A DNA stretch of 64,000 bases from NCBI GenBank assembly GCA_001800905.1, contig MGWH01000004.1, positions 124,001 to 188,000 on the forward strand, read 5' to 3'. The DNA is from Flavobacteria bacterium GWA2_35_26. GTDB lineage: Bacteria > Bacteroidota > Bacteroidia > Flavobacteriales > Flavobacteriaceae. The position numbers were made by a program, and so were the translations under genes. Below are positions 49,413 through 58,584 of the stretch, piece after piece. Numbering within the stretch: the first letter of the stretch is position 1; each line of letters begins with the position of its first letter. Below the pieces are notes generated by a model. That model had not been told where the DNA came from. It did no database searches and was given only the letters and a program-made list of their open reading frames with translations.

Positions 49413-50273
49413 TTACAAAACGTTTAAAACCTGTTCTTTAATTTTCTCTAATTCGTCTTTCATTTGAACGACTAATTTTTGCATTTGTGCATGATTCGAT
49501 TTAGAGCCCATGGTGTTGATTTCTCTTCCCATTTCTTGAGTAATAAAACCTAATTTTCTACCATTCGCTTCTGTACCTTTAATTGTTTCTAAGAAGTAAT
49601 CCAAGTGATTCGTCAAACGTACTTTCTCTTCGGTGATATCTAATTTCTCTAGGTAATAAATCAATTCTTGTTCAAATCGGTTTTCATCAACAGCCACTTT
49701 TAGCTCTGTAATGGCATTGTGCAAGCGGTCTTTGATGTTGTGTACACGTTCGTGATCCAATGCCAATGCTTCATTCATATATTGGCGAATATTGGCAATG
49801 CGCAATTGAAATTCTTTTTCAAGCGATAGTCCTTCGTCTCTTCTAAAAGTCAAAATATTTTGTAGGGCTTCGGCAATAGCCGTTTCAATTTGAGCCCAAT
49901 CATTTTCGTCAATTTCTTCGCGTTCCGTTTTCATTGTGTCCGGCATACGAATGGCCATTTTCATCAATTCCACTTCATCCGCTTCAGCATATACAGCTCT
50001 TAATTGTTCCATATAGGCTTTTACAATCGGCACATTTACTTTAGTCGAAGTTTGTTCGGCAGTACTTTCGATGAAAATCGAAAAATCAACTTTTCCTCTT
50101 TCCAGTTGTAGCGCAATTTGGTTGCGTAAACCCAATTCCATTTCGCGGTAAAGCGAAGGCATTCGCACATTTAAATCGAGTCCTTTACTATTTAAAGATT
50201 TTACTTCTACCGTGATTTTTTTGGTTGGTAATTGCAAAGTGGCTTTACCAAAACCAGTCATTGATTGTATCAT
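49413..50273 (-). CDS. YicC/YloC-family endoribonuclease
   Basis: 286 residues. Family landmarks: MIQSMTGFGKATLQLPTKK at the start, EVKSLNSKGLDLNVRMP, RGKVDFSIFIE, and the C-terminal KLDITEEKVRLTNHLDYFLE through GRKLGFITQEMGREINTMGS then KSNHAQMQ. In Escherichia coli YicC acts as an RNase affecting small RNA stability; the C-terminal DUF1732 carries conserved acidic residues that are present here. It lies 37 nt downstream of the EamA-type gene. Confidence 0.94.
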   Translation of the reverse strand: MIQSMTGFGKATLQLPTKKITVEVKSLNSKGLDLNVRMPSLYREMELGLRNQIALQLERGKVDFSIFIESTAEQTSTKVNVPIVKAYMEQLRAVYAEADEVELMKMAIRMPDTMKTEREEIDENDWAQIETAIAEALQNILTFRRDEGLSLEKEFQLRIANIRQYMNEALALDHERVHNIKDRLHNAITELKVAVDENRFEQELIYYLEKLDITEEKVRLTNHLDYFLETIKGTEANGRKLGFITQEMGREINTMGSKSNHAQMQKLVVQMKDELEKIKEQVLNVL

Positions 50274-50310
50274 ATATGAATTGTGTAATAGCTACAAATG
50301 TATTGAAATT

Positions 50311-51210
50311 TTAGGATTTCTTTAGGGTAACCAGATAAACCCCACTAAAAATTAGGGCCGCCGAAATTATTTTAACGCCATTCAACTCATCTTTTCCTAA
50401 TCCGATGGCAAAAATGGTAGCAAATAATGGTTGTAAATAAATAAAAACAGCAACGGTATTGGGACTCAATTCTTTCATGGAAAGTAAATTCAACAAGTAG
50501 TTGATAAAGGTAGAAAAGAAAATAACAAAGCCAATTTTCCAGAAAATACTATTGGGTACAATAGCCCAATTGACAGTTTGAAAAACGCTCCAACCAAAAG
50601 GCAATACCATAAAAAAACCGGCCAAGTACAACCATTTTACAAAAGTAAAAGCGTTGTAGGTGTGCATTAATTTTTTAACAATGATGAGGTAAAATCCATA
50701 CGAAATGGCATTAATTAAGACTAATAAATTGCCTAAACCGGCATTGGAGGCATTTCCTACTGATTTCCCGTATAAAATAAGAAAAGTGGTTCCAATCAGT
50801 CCTAGTAGTAGTCCGGTAATCATCTTTTTTTGCATGCGCTCTTTTAGGATAATCGCCGAAAGCACAAGCACAATCATAGGAGTAGATACCATAATTACAG
50901 CAGCGCTAATAGGAGAAGTCAGACTAAGTCCCTTAAAAAAGCAAAGCATGTTAACGGCAATTCCAAAGAATGCCGCTGCGATAATTCTTGGAACATCCGA
51001 ACGACTAATTTTTTCTGAAGGCAGGTTACCTGCTATTTTCAAAACCAACCAGATCAACCAGAACAAGAGGGTTGCTCCACCTACTCGCAATACAATAAAT
51101 CCGTAAGCGTCTAAATAACGCGGCATCACATCTTTGGCAATCGTAAAAGTCATTCCATAAATAATGGAAACTAAAGTAGCGCCTAGTAAAGCTAGATTTC
51201 GTTTGGACAT
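50311..51210 (-). CDS. EamA-family (DMT) transporter
   Basis: 299 residues with ten TM helices in two EamA halves. The first half begins NLALLGATLVSIIYGMTFTI and includes GLSLTSPISAAVIMVSTPMI; the second half begins GNLLVLINAISYGFYLIIV and includes MKELSPNTVAVFIYLQPLFA. This family exports or takes up metabolites (amino acids, nucleotide sugars and others); the substrate is unknown. The start overlaps the stop of the ArsC-like gene by one base, so the two are translationally coupled. Confidence 0.92.
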   Translation of the reverse strand: MSKRNLALLGATLVSIIYGMTFTIAKDVMPRYLDAYGFIVLRVGGATLLFWLIWLVLKIAGNLPSEKISRSDVPRIIAAAFFGIAVNMLCFFKGLSLTSPISAAVIMVSTPMIVLVLSAIILKERMQKKMITGLLLGLIGTTFLILYGKSVGNASNAGLGNLLVLINAISYGFYLIIVKKLMHTYNAFTFVKWLYLAGFFMVLPFGWSVFQTVNWAIVPNSIFWKIGFVIFFSTFINYLLNLLSMKELSPNTVAVFIYLQPLFATIFAIGLGKDELNGVKIISAALIFSGVYLVTLKKS

Positions 51211-51560
51211 TAGCTCAATGCTTTATGAACTTGAAGGATGTTTTGTTGGCTGTTGCCAATATAGATTGCGCCGTTAATAATAAAAACGGGACGACTTAGA
51301 AAAGTATAATGTTCTAAGATGTATTTTTTAAAATCGGCTTCGGTAAGCGCTTTGTCTTTTAATCCTAAGGATTTGTATAATTGTGCTTTTTTGCTAAAAA
51401 GCGCTTCATAACTTCCCGACAATTGGTGCATTTCGTCTAATTGCTCTTCGGTAATAGGATCTTGTTTGATGTCGTGAAAAACCAAATTGTGTCCTTTTGG
51501 CAAGGCTTTGATGATTTTTCGGCAGGTATCGCAGGAAGCGAGGTAGTATATTTTGTTCAT
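51210..51560 (-). CDS. ArsC/Spx-family thioredoxin-fold protein
   Basis: 116 residues. The start MNKIYYLASCDTCRKII carries the CxxC redox pair (Cys10, Cys13). It continues LPKGHNLVFHDIKQDPITEE and ends TFLSRPVFIINGAIYIGNSQ, with the RP dipeptide typical of ArsC (PF03960). No other arsenic gene is nearby, so arsenate reduction should not be assumed; Spx/YffB-like redox roles are possible. It is the first gene of the arsC-eamA pair, and diverges from the DinB-like gene. Confidence 0.88.
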   Translation of the reverse strand: MNKIYYLASCDTCRKIIKALPKGHNLVFHDIKQDPITEEQLDEMHQLSGSYEALFSKKAQLYKSLGLKDKALTEADFKKYILEHYTFLSRPVFIINGAIYIGNSQQNILQVHKALS

Positions 51561-51648
51561 TTTGAAACGAGATTACTTTTTTGCAAAGAAAATCCATTTG
51601 AAACTTAAAATGTTTATTTTTAGCAAAATTTTCAAATCAAATACCCCA

Positions 51649-52104
51649 ATGGAACAGACATTCGAATTGAACAGAACGAGCCGAAAATTAATCGCCCCTT
51701 TTCTAGAGGACTTTAGCTTGGAACAGCTCAATACTATTCCGAAAGGATTTTCTAACACTTTATTTTGGAATGTTGCTCACGTTGTAGTGACACAACAGTT
51801 GTTAATTTATAAACTTTCGGGTTTGAACATGTTAATTTCTGACGAATTGGTGGACAAATACAAAAAAGGCACTAAGCCAGAACAACCCGCAACCCAAGCA
51901 GAAGTGGACGAAATCAAAGGCTTACTATTTGATCTTATTGATCAAACTCAAGCCGATTATGGAAGCGGGGTTTTTACTCAATTTACAGAATATCCTACCT
52001 CAAGTGGTTTTGTTTTGAAAAATGTCAAACATGCCATGGCCTACAATAATTTTCACGAAGGACTACATTTGGGAATCTGCATGAGTTTGGCAAAATTGCT
52101 TTAA
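51649..52104 (+). CDS. DinB-superfamily protein
   Basis: About 151 residues from the ATG at 51649 (MEQTFELNRTSRKLIAPFLE). Upstream in-frame starts from 51553 would add 32 basic residues overlapping the divergent gene, so they are disfavoured. A four-helix bundle is visible, with metal-type histidines in FWNVAHVVVTQQLLIYKL and MAYNNFHEGLHLGICMSLA. These His residues match the DinB/YfiT metal site. Members act as thiol-dependent transferases (bacillithiol in Firmicutes) or are uncharacterised. Confidence 0.85.
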   Translation: MEQTFELNRTSRKLIAPFLEDFSLEQLNTIPKGFSNTLFWNVAHVVVTQQLLIYKLSGLNMLISDELVDKYKKGTKPEQPATQAEVDEIKGLLFDLIDQTQADYGSGVFTQFTEYPTSSGFVLKNVKHAMAYNNFHEGLHLGICMSLAKLL

Positions 52105-52269
52105 TTACCGCTAAAATAAACCAATTGATTTTTTGCAATTATTGCGAAAACTATATCGTTTTCGTAAATTTTATTATTGGTAATGCAAATTTCTTTAAAA
52201 TAGCTTGTTAAAACAATAATTCTTCAAAAAAATCCAAAAAATAACGCTGAAATATTCTTCGTTTACAAC

Positions 52270-52277
52270 TATCTTTG
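52270..52277 (+). promoter_or_regulatory. -7 promoter box for the glutamate dehydrogenase gene
   Basis: TATCTTTG matches the consensus, 79 nt before the ATG at 52356. The 251-bp gap shows no other clear signal; a -33 TTG is not visible. Confidence 0.45.
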
Positions 52278-52355
52278 TTAGAGTTACGAAATCGATTTCT
52301 TAAAAACGGTGGTAACCTAAAATCAATTGTATTGACCTAAATAGAGTCCTTAAAC

Positions 52356-53699
52356 ATGGAAGAAAAAATAAATCAATTTATGGCTTTGGTAGAAGCCAAA
52401 AATCCAAACGAACCCGAATTCATTCAAGCGGTTAGAGAATTTGCCGAAACCGTAATTCCTTTTATATCTGAACGAAAAAAATACGACGGTAAAAATATCT
52501 TACTTCGTATTGCCGAGCCAGAGCGTTCGATTATTTTCAGAGTACCTTGGGTAGATGATAAAGGAGAAATTATTGTAAACCGTGGTTTCAGAATCCAAAT
52601 GAATTCGGCGATTGGTCCGTATAAAGGAGGAATTCGTTTTCATCATACCGTGAACTTATCGGTATTGAAGTTCTTGGCATTCGAACAAGTTTTTAAAAAT
52701 AGTTTGACTACACTGCCAATGGGTGGTGGAAAAGGAGGTTCTGATTTTGATCCTGAAGGAAAATCGGATGGCGAAATCATGCGTTTTTGTCAATCGTTTA
52801 TGACCGAATTGTGTAGACATATTGGACCTGACTTGGATGTTCCTGCGGGAGATATTGGAGTTGGAGCCAGAGAAATTGGCTACTTATTTGGACAATACAA
52901 ACGCATTCGCAATGAGTTTACAGGTGTATTAACTGGAAAAGGTCTGGCTTATGGAGGATCGTTAATTCGTCCAGAAGCCACCGGATATGGTGTAGTGTAT
53001 TTTACAGAGCAAATGTTGCACTCTATTGGTCAAGACATTAAAGGGAAAACGGTTGCGATTTCTGGTTTTGGAAACGTGGCTTGGGGTGTTGCTTTAAAGG
53101 TGAACGAACTAGGCGGGAAAGTGGTTACGATTTCAGGTCCTGATGGTTATATTTATGATCAAGATGGAATTTCAGGCGAGAAAATTGACTTCATGTTAGA
53201 GTTAAGAGCACGCGGCGATAACAAAGCCGAAGCCTATTTAGAGAAATATCCAAATGCTGTTTTCCACAAAGGGAAAAGTCCTTGGGAAGCCAAAGTAGAT
53301 ATCGCGATTCCATGTGCAACTCAAAACGAGCTGAACGAGCAAGATGCTAAAAATTTAATTGCCAATGGGGTAATTTGTGTAACAGAAGCGGCGAATATGC
53401 CGTGTACTTTAGAAGCCATTAAATTATTCTTAGAAAATAAAGTGCTTTTTGCTCCAGGTAAAGCAGCAAATGCGGGTGGAGTAGCAGCTTCTGGTTTAGA
53501 AATGACGCAAAACTCGATTCGTTTGAATTGGACGAGCGAGGAAGTAGATGCGCGATTAAAAGACATTATGGTGGGGATCCACAATCAATGTAAAAAATAC
53601 GGTGCCGAAGACGATGGCTATGTTAACTATGTAAAAGGAGCCAATATCGCTGGATTTGTAAAAGTGGCTGATGCCATGTTGGCACAAGGAGTGGTATAA
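52356..53699 (+). CDS. gdhA: Glutamate dehydrogenase, hexameric NADP-type
   Basis: 447 residues, the usual small hexameric GDH size. Signatures are IQMNSAIGPYKGGIRFHHTV, LTTLPMGGGKGGSDFDPEGK (catalytic Lys region), PAGDIGVGAREIGYLFGQYK and the dinucleotide fold VAISGFGNVAWGVALKVNEL. It interconverts 2-oxoglutarate plus ammonium and glutamate; this subgroup is usually NADPH-dependent and used for assimilation, though coenzyme choice is not certain from sequence alone. It is transcribed alone and followed by a terminator. Confidence 0.96.
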   Translation: MEEKINQFMALVEAKNPNEPEFIQAVREFAETVIPFISERKKYDGKNILLRIAEPERSIIFRVPWVDDKGEIIVNRGFRIQMNSAIGPYKGGIRFHHTVNLSVLKFLAFEQVFKNSLTTLPMGGGKGGSDFDPEGKSDGEIMRFCQSFMTELCRHIGPDLDVPAGDIGVGAREIGYLFGQYKRIRNEFTGVLTGKGLAYGGSLIRPEATGYGVVYFTEQMLHSIGQDIKGKTVAISGFGNVAWGVALKVNELGGKVVTISGPDGYIYDQDGISGEKIDFMLELRARGDNKAEAYLEKYPNAVFHKGKSPWEAKVDIAIPCATQNELNEQDAKNLIANGVICVTEAANMPCTLEAIKLFLENKVLFAPGKAANAGGVAASGLEMTQNSIRLNWTSEEVDARLKDIMVGIHNQCKKYGAEDDGYVNYVKGANIAGFVKVADAMLAQGVV

Positions 53700-53721
53700 A
53701 AGACTATTAATTCAAATGCTT

Positions 53722-53756
53722 AAAAGCCTTCTTTCGATTTCGGGAGAAGGTTTTTT
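53722..53756 (+). terminator. Intrinsic terminator after gdhA
   Basis: 11-bp stem AAAAGCCTTCT / AGAAGGTTTTT (one G-T pair) with a 12-nt loop and T-run. Confidence 0.8.
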
Positions 53757-53758
53757 AG

Positions 53759-53786
53759 TTTGTGCGGAGAGAGTGTGTTATATTTG
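53759..53786 (+). promoter_or_regulatory. Bacteroidota promoter for recO
   Basis: TTTG (53759-53762), 16-nt spacer, TATATTTG (53779-53786). The -7 box lies 18 nt before the ATG at 53805, giving a very short leader. Confidence 0.6.
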
Positions 53787-53804
53787 TGAACCAATATCCA
53801 ATTC

Positions 53805-54518
53805 ATGCAAGTCAAAACCAAAGCGATTGTTATTTCGGCATTAAAATTTCAGGAAAAAAGCTTGATTGTAAAGTGCTTTACTTTGACGCATGGTTTGAAA
53901 TCCTATTTTGTTCGGGATGCTTTTTCGGCTCGAAAATCGAATCAGAAAATCGCTTATTTCCAGCCTTTGAGTATTTTGGAAATCGAAGCGGTGCACAAGA
54001 ATAAAGGGACTTTGGAAAACTTCAAAGAAATTAAAATTGCAACCCCTTTTCATTCGATTCATTCGGATATTGTGAAAAGTACGATTGTGTTGTTCTTGTC
54101 GGAGATTTTGCATCATTCCATTCACGAAGAAGAAAAAAATGAACCGCTCTTTGCCTTTTTAGAAGCGGCCTTGCAATGGCTCGATAATCACAATGAAACA
54201 GCTAATTTCCATCTGATTTTATTACTCGAAATGACCAAACATTTTGGATTTTACCCGGATGTTTCCGATAAGGATCAAGCCTTTTTTGAATTGGTTGAAG
54301 GCGTTTTTTCTCCGTTTCATGCAGTGAGTTCGTTAACGGAACACGAAACCCTTTTGTTCAAAAAACTAATCGACTTAAAATGGGATTCGGATCAAAAAAT
54401 CTTCCATGTAATTGAAAGACAACTCCTCTTAAAAATCTTGATGGATTACTACAGTTATCACTTGGACGGCTTTAGAAAGCCTAAATCCTTAGATGTCTTA
54501 AAAGAGGTTTTTGCCTAA
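53805..54518 (+). CDS. recO: DNA repair protein RecO
   Basis: 237 residues. The N-terminal OB fold reads VKTKAIVISALKFQEKSLIV then LKSYFVRDAFSARKSNQKIA. The helical C-terminal domain begins around residue 80 (HSDIVKSTIVLFLSEILHHS). This matches the RecO of Bacteroidota, which lack the four-Cys zinc motif found in some others; none is seen here. It loads RecA with RecR on gapped DNA. Its frame and length support it over an overlapping frame at 53762. Confidence 0.93.
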   Translation: MQVKTKAIVISALKFQEKSLIVKCFTLTHGLKSYFVRDAFSARKSNQKIAYFQPLSILEIEAVHKNKGTLENFKEIKIATPFHSIHSDIVKSTIVLFLSEILHHSIHEEEKNEPLFAFLEAALQWLDNHNETANFHLILLLEMTKHFGFYPDVSDKDQAFFELVEGVFSPFHAVSSLTEHETLLFKKLIDLKWDSDQKIFHVIERQLLLKILMDYYSYHLDGFRKPKSLDVLKEVFA

Positions 54519-54622
54519 TCGTATCGGTAGAAAAAAAACAAACTAAATTGTGCAGCACAGGCGGACTAATTTCGGATACAAAATGCTCTTAATTCAGCAG
54601 CAATAACTTTTGCCTTTTCGCT

Positions 54623-54653
54623 TTTGCCTATTTACTAATATTCACTACTTTCG
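54623..54653 (+). promoter_or_regulatory. Near-consensus promoter for ileS
   Basis: TTTG (54623-54626), 19-nt spacer, TACTTTCG (54646-54653, one mismatch to TAnnTTTG). It lies 15 nt before ATG 54669. Confidence 0.45.
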
Positions 54654-54668
54654 CAACTCGATTTAGAA

Positions 54669-57600
54669 ATGCATACCATGAGCACAAAATTTACTGAATA
54701 CAAAGGACTTGACTTGCCAAAATCGGCAGAAGAAGTGCTGGATTTTTGGAAGAAAGAAACGATATTTGAGAAAACGGTAACTACCCGTGAGGGGAATCCA
54801 CCATACGTATTTTTTGAAGGACCGCCTTCAGCAAATGGATTGCCAGGAATTCACCACGTGATGGCACGTGCTATTAAAGATATTTTTTGTCGCTATAAAA
54901 CTCAAAAAGGGTTCCAAGTAAAGCGTAAAGCTGGTTGGGATACCCACGGTTTACCTGTAGAATTGGGTACCGAAAAAGAATTGGGGATTACCAAAGAAGA
55001 TATTGGTAAAACCATCACCGTAGAAGAATACAACGAGGCGTGCAAACGCACCGTGATGAGATATACCGATGTTTGGAACGATCTAACAGAAAAAATGGGG
55101 TATTGGGTCGATATGGAAGATCCGTATGTGACGTACAAACCCAAATACATGGAAACCGTTTGGTGGTTGTTGAAACAAATCTACAACAAGGATTTGATGT
55201 ACAAAGGCTACACCATTCAGCCGTACTCGCCAAAAGCAGGAACCGGATTGTCATCGCACGAGGTCAATCAGCCTGGTTCGTATCGCGATGTAACCGATAC
55301 AACCATTGTAGCACAATTCAAAACTAAACCGGAATCCTTGCCAAGCTTTTTACAAGGATTTGGAGAGATTCATGTTTTGGCTTGGACAACAACTCCTTGG
55401 ACCTTACCATCTAATACGGCTTTGACCGTAGGTCCCAAAATTGATTATGTGTTGGTAAAAACCTTCAACCAATATACTTTTTTACCATCGAATGTCATTT
55501 TGGCTAAAAACTTGGTGGGAAAACAATTCGGTAAAACCTTCTTTGAATCGGCAGAAGCAACTGATTTTGAAAATTTCAAAGCAGGAGATAAGAAAATTCC
55601 ATTCCAAATTTTGGCAGAAGCCAAAGGAGTAGACTTGGTTGGCATTCGTTACGAGCAATTGATGCCGTTAGTGTTACCGTACCAAAATGCTGAAGATGCG
55701 TTCCGTGTGATAGCAGGAGATTTTGTTACTACTGAAGACGGAACAGGAATTGTACATACCGCGCCTACTTTTGGTGCTGATGATGCGAAAGTGGCGAAAG
55801 AGGCTACCCCAGAAATACCGCCAATGTTAGTTTTGGACGAAAATGGCACGCCAGTTCCTTTGGTAGATTTACAAGGTAAATTTGTTAATGGATTAGGAGA
55901 TTTATCAGGCAAATACGTTAAAAATGAATACTATAACGAAGGTGAAGCACCGGAGCGTTCTGCTGATGTGGAAATTGCCATTCAGTTAAAAGAAGAAAAT
56001 AAGGCGTTTAAAGTGGAGAAATACGTCCACAGTTACCCACATTGTTGGAGAACAGACAAGCCTATTTTATATTACCCATTGGATTCTTGGTTCATCAAGA
56101 TTACAGATGTGCGTGACCGTATGTTTGACTTGAACGATTCGATCAATTGGAAGCCAAAAGCTACTGGAGAAGGTCGTTTTGGGAACTGGTTGAAAAATGC
56201 TAACGATTGGAATTTATCCCGTTCTAGGTATTGGGGAATTCCGTTGCCGATTTGGAGAACCGAAGACAAACAAGAAGAAATCTTGATTGGATCGGTAGAA
56301 GAATTGTACCACGAAATTGAAAAATCAATAGCTGCAGGTTTCCAAAAAACAAATCCGTTTGCTGGTTTTGAAATGGGTAACATGTCGGATGCCAATTATG
56401 ATTTGATCGATTTGCACAAAAATGTAGTGGACGAAATTACCTTGGTTTCGGCTTCAGGTAAACCAATGCAACGCGAAAGCGATTTGATTGACGTTTGGTT
56501 TGATTCAGGGGCAATGCCTTATGCACAATGGCATTATCCATTTGAAAATAAAGAGTTGATTGACCAAAACAAATCATTTCCTGCAGACTTTATCGCTGAA
56601 GGAGTGGATCAAACCCGTGGTTGGTTTTATACCTTACACGCTATTGGCACTTTGGTTTTCGATACCATCGCTTATAAAAATGTGGTATCAAATGGATTGG
56701 TATTAGACAAAAACGGACAAAAAATGTCGAAACGTTTAGGGAATGCTGTGGATCCTTTTGAAACTTTGAAAGAATACGGTCCAGATGCGACGCGTTGGTA
56801 CATGATATCCAATGCGAATCCTTGGGACAACCTGAAATTTGACTTAGAAGGAATTGCTGAGGTACGTCGTAAATTCTTTGGTACTTTATACAATACGTAT
56901 TCGTTCTTTAGTTTGTATGCCAATATCGATGGGTTTACCTATTCTGAGGCTGAAATTCCTTTGGCAGATCGTCCAGAAATTGATCGTTGGATCATTTCTG
57001 AATTGAATACCTTAATAAAAGATGTAGATGGTTTCTATGCCGATTATGAACCAACAAGAGCGGCTCGTGCAATTTCTGATTTTGTTCAGGAAAACTTGAG
57101 TAACTGGTACGTTCGTTTGTGTAGAAGACGTTTTTGGAAAGGCGAGTATGCGCAAGATAAAATCGCAGCCTATCAAACTTTATATACTTGTTTGTTAAGC
57201 ATAAGTAAACTGGCGGCACCAATTGCGCCATTTTATATGGACAAATTATACAGAGACTTAACACAAGCGACACATTCAGAGGGTTTTGAGAGCGTACATT
57301 TGGCACAATTTCCAGAATTCGTTGAAAACTTTGTTGATAAATCGTTGGAAAGCAAAATGCAAAAAGCCCAAACGATTTCATCTTTAGTATTGTCTCTTCG
57401 TAAAAAAGAAATGATCAAAGTGCGTCAACCTTTACAAAAGGTAATGATTCCGGTGCTTGACGAGAATCAAAGGGTAGAAATTGAAGCTGTTTCTGATTTG
57501 ATTAAAGCGGAAGTTAACGTAAAAGAAATCGTACTTTTGGATGATGCTTCGGGGATTTTGGTCAAACAAATTAAGCCTAATTTCAAGACATTAGGGCCTC

Positions 57601-58079
57601 GTTTTGGAAAGGACATGGGCTTGATTTCTAAGGAAATACAAGGGTTCACGCCAGATCAAATCAACGAATTGGAGCGAGAAGGAACTTTAGCTATTGTTAT
57701 TGCAGGGAATGCTGTATCTTTAACTTTAGAAGACGTAGAGATCACGTCGCAAGATATTGAGGGTTGGTTAGTTGCTAATTCTAATGGGATTACGGTTGCG
57801 TTAGACATTACGATTTCGGCTGAATTGAAACAAGAGGGAATTGCCAGAGAATTGGTTAACCGAATCCAAAATATCCGTAAAGATTCAGGATTTGAAGTAA
57901 CAGATAAAATTAAAGTGATCCTACAACAAAATGCCGAATTGCAGGCAGCGGTTGTAGCTAACCAAGAATACATTAAGTCAGAAACATTAACTGAAAGTTT
58001 GGTTTTTGAAAGCGAAGTAACAAACGGCTTAGAAATTGAATTTGACGATATAAAAACAAGAATAATAATTACTAAATAA
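54669..58079 (+). CDS. ileS: Isoleucine--tRNA ligase
   Basis: 1136 residues from ATG 54669 (a second in-frame ATG at 54678, MSTKFTEYKGL, is equally possible). The class I HIGH motif is GIHH (residues 60-63, in PPSANGLPGIHHV) and KMSKR is at 685-689. The CP1 editing domain is present (LAWTTTPWTLPSNTALTV, GTGIVHTAPTFGADDAK). The C-terminal extension belongs to the longer IleS2-like type; a zinc Cys set is not apparent. It charges tRNA-Ile in the cytoplasm. The next gene, a DksA-like one, starts 8 nt after the stop. Confidence 0.97.
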   Translation: MHTMSTKFTEYKGLDLPKSAEEVLDFWKKETIFEKTVTTREGNPPYVFFEGPPSANGLPGIHHVMARAIKDIFCRYKTQKGFQVKRKAGWDTHGLPVELGTEKELGITKEDIGKTITVEEYNEACKRTVMRYTDVWNDLTEKMGYWVDMEDPYVTYKPKYMETVWWLLKQIYNKDLMYKGYTIQPYSPKAGTGLSSHEVNQPGSYRDVTDTTIVAQFKTKPESLPSFLQGFGEIHVLAWTTTPWTLPSNTALTVGPKIDYVLVKTFNQYTFLPSNVILAKNLVGKQFGKTFFESAEATDFENFKAGDKKIPFQILAEAKGVDLVGIRYEQLMPLVLPYQNAEDAFRVIAGDFVTTEDGTGIVHTAPTFGADDAKVAKEATPEIPPMLVLDENGTPVPLVDLQGKFVNGLGDLSGKYVKNEYYNEGEAPERSADVEIAIQLKEENKAFKVEKYVHSYPHCWRTDKPILYYPLDSWFIKITDVRDRMFDLNDSINWKPKATGEGRFGNWLKNANDWNLSRSRYWGIPLPIWRTEDKQEEILIGSVEELYHEIEKSIAAGFQKTNPFAGFEMGNMSDANYDLIDLHKNVVDEITLVSASGKPMQRESDLIDVWFDSGAMPYAQWHYPFENKELIDQNKSFPADFIAEGVDQTRGWFYTLHAIGTLVFDTIAYKNVVSNGLVLDKNGQKMSKRLGNAVDPFETLKEYGPDATRWYMISNANPWDNLKFDLEGIAEVRRKFFGTLYNTYSFFSLYANIDGFTYSEAEIPLADRPEIDRWIISELNTLIKDVDGFYADYEPTRAARAISDFVQENLSNWYVRLCRRRFWKGEYAQDKIAAYQTLYTCLLSISKLAAPIAPFYMDKLYRDLTQATHSEGFESVHLAQFPEFVENFVDKSLESKMQKAQTISSLVLSLRKKEMIKVRQPLQKVMIPVLDENQRVEIEAVSDLIKAEVNVKEIVLLDDASGILVKQIKPNFKTLGPRFGKDMGLISKEIQGFTPDQINELEREGTLAIVIAGNAVSLTLEDVEITSQDIEGWLVANSNGITVALDITISAELKQEGIARELVNRIQNIRKDSGFEVTDKIKVILQQNAELQAAVVANQEYIKSETLTESLVFESEVTNGLEIEFDDIKTRIIITK

Positions 58080-58086
58080 TGGAGTT

Positions 58087-58467
58087 ATGGTAGATGAAAT
58101 TGCAAAATACTCAGAAGCTGATTTAGCAGAATTTAAAGAATTAATTTTAAAGAAAATACAAAAAGCACAAGAAGATTTAGACTTGATCAAAAGTGCTTAT
58201 ATGAATGATTTGAATAATGGAACAGACGATACGTCGCCAACATTCAAAGCATTTGAAGAAGGTAGTGAAACGATGTCTAAGGAAGCGAACTCACAATTAG
58301 CGATTCGTCAAGAAAAGTTCATTCGCGATTTGAAAAACGCCCTTTTCCGTGTAGAAAACAAAACCTATGGAGTGTGTAAAGTAACGGGTAAATTAATCAG
58401 CAAAGAAAGATTAATGATCGTGCCACACGCTACAATGAGTATCGAAGCTAAAAACATGCAGCGATAA
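58087..58467 (+). CDS. DksA/TraR-family protein with reduced zinc motif
   Basis: 126 residues, all cytoplasmic. The N-terminal coiled coil is EADLAEFKELILKKIQKAQE through QEDLDLIKSAYMNDLNN, and the C-terminal part is ALFRVENKTYGVCKVTGKLI then SKERLMIVPHATMSIEAKN, the TraR/DksA fold. Only one Cys of the usual four remains (C in YGVCKVTG), so the zinc site is absent or altered. It probably binds RNA polymerase through the secondary channel. Following ileS by 7 nt, it is likely co-transcribed with it. Confidence 0.88.
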   Translation: MVDEIAKYSEADLAEFKELILKKIQKAQEDLDLIKSAYMNDLNNGTDDTSPTFKAFEEGSETMSKEANSQLAIRQEKFIRDLKNALFRVENKTYGVCKVTGKLISKERLMIVPHATMSIEAKNMQR

Positions 58468-58490
58468 AAAAACAGCTTTTTTAGCTAACT

Positions 58491-58537
58491 ATTCCAAATT
58501 CCAAGAACTTCTAATTAGAAATCTTGGAATTTGGAAT
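58491..58537. repeat. Perfect 16-bp inverted repeat between DksA-like and lspA genes
   Basis: ATTCCAAATTCCAAGA (58491-58506) and its exact inverse (58522-58537), with a further TTCTAATTAGAA palindrome in the loop and a T-rich run after. It may terminate the ileS-dksA transcript or be a worn repeat. Confidence 0.65.
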
Positions 58538-58557
58538 TTTTATTTTTGGAAATTATT

Positions 58558-58565
58558 TACTTTTG
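58558..58565 (+). promoter_or_regulatory. -7 promoter box for lspA
   Basis: TACTTTTG matches TAnnTTTG, 20 nt before ATG 58585. The TTG at 58531-58533 is 24 nt upstream and could be the -33 element. Transcription from here would start at about 58570, which favours the ATG at 58585 over that at 58570. Confidence 0.5.
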
Positions 58566-58584
58566 CCGGATGAAACACAGTCCA

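Noticed and set aside
49222-49467. Coding frame across gmk start and the palindrome
   Set aside because: It runs antisense through gmk and the REP-like element, and its protein simply translates the repeat.
51210-51560. Arsenic resistance locus
   Set aside because: The ArsC/Spx-like gene has no arsR, arsB or acr3 neighbour, so a specific arsenate role is not supported.
53762-54004. Overlapping frame starting just before recO
   Set aside because: It reads through the recO coding sequence in another frame, begins inside the promoter, and has no family features.
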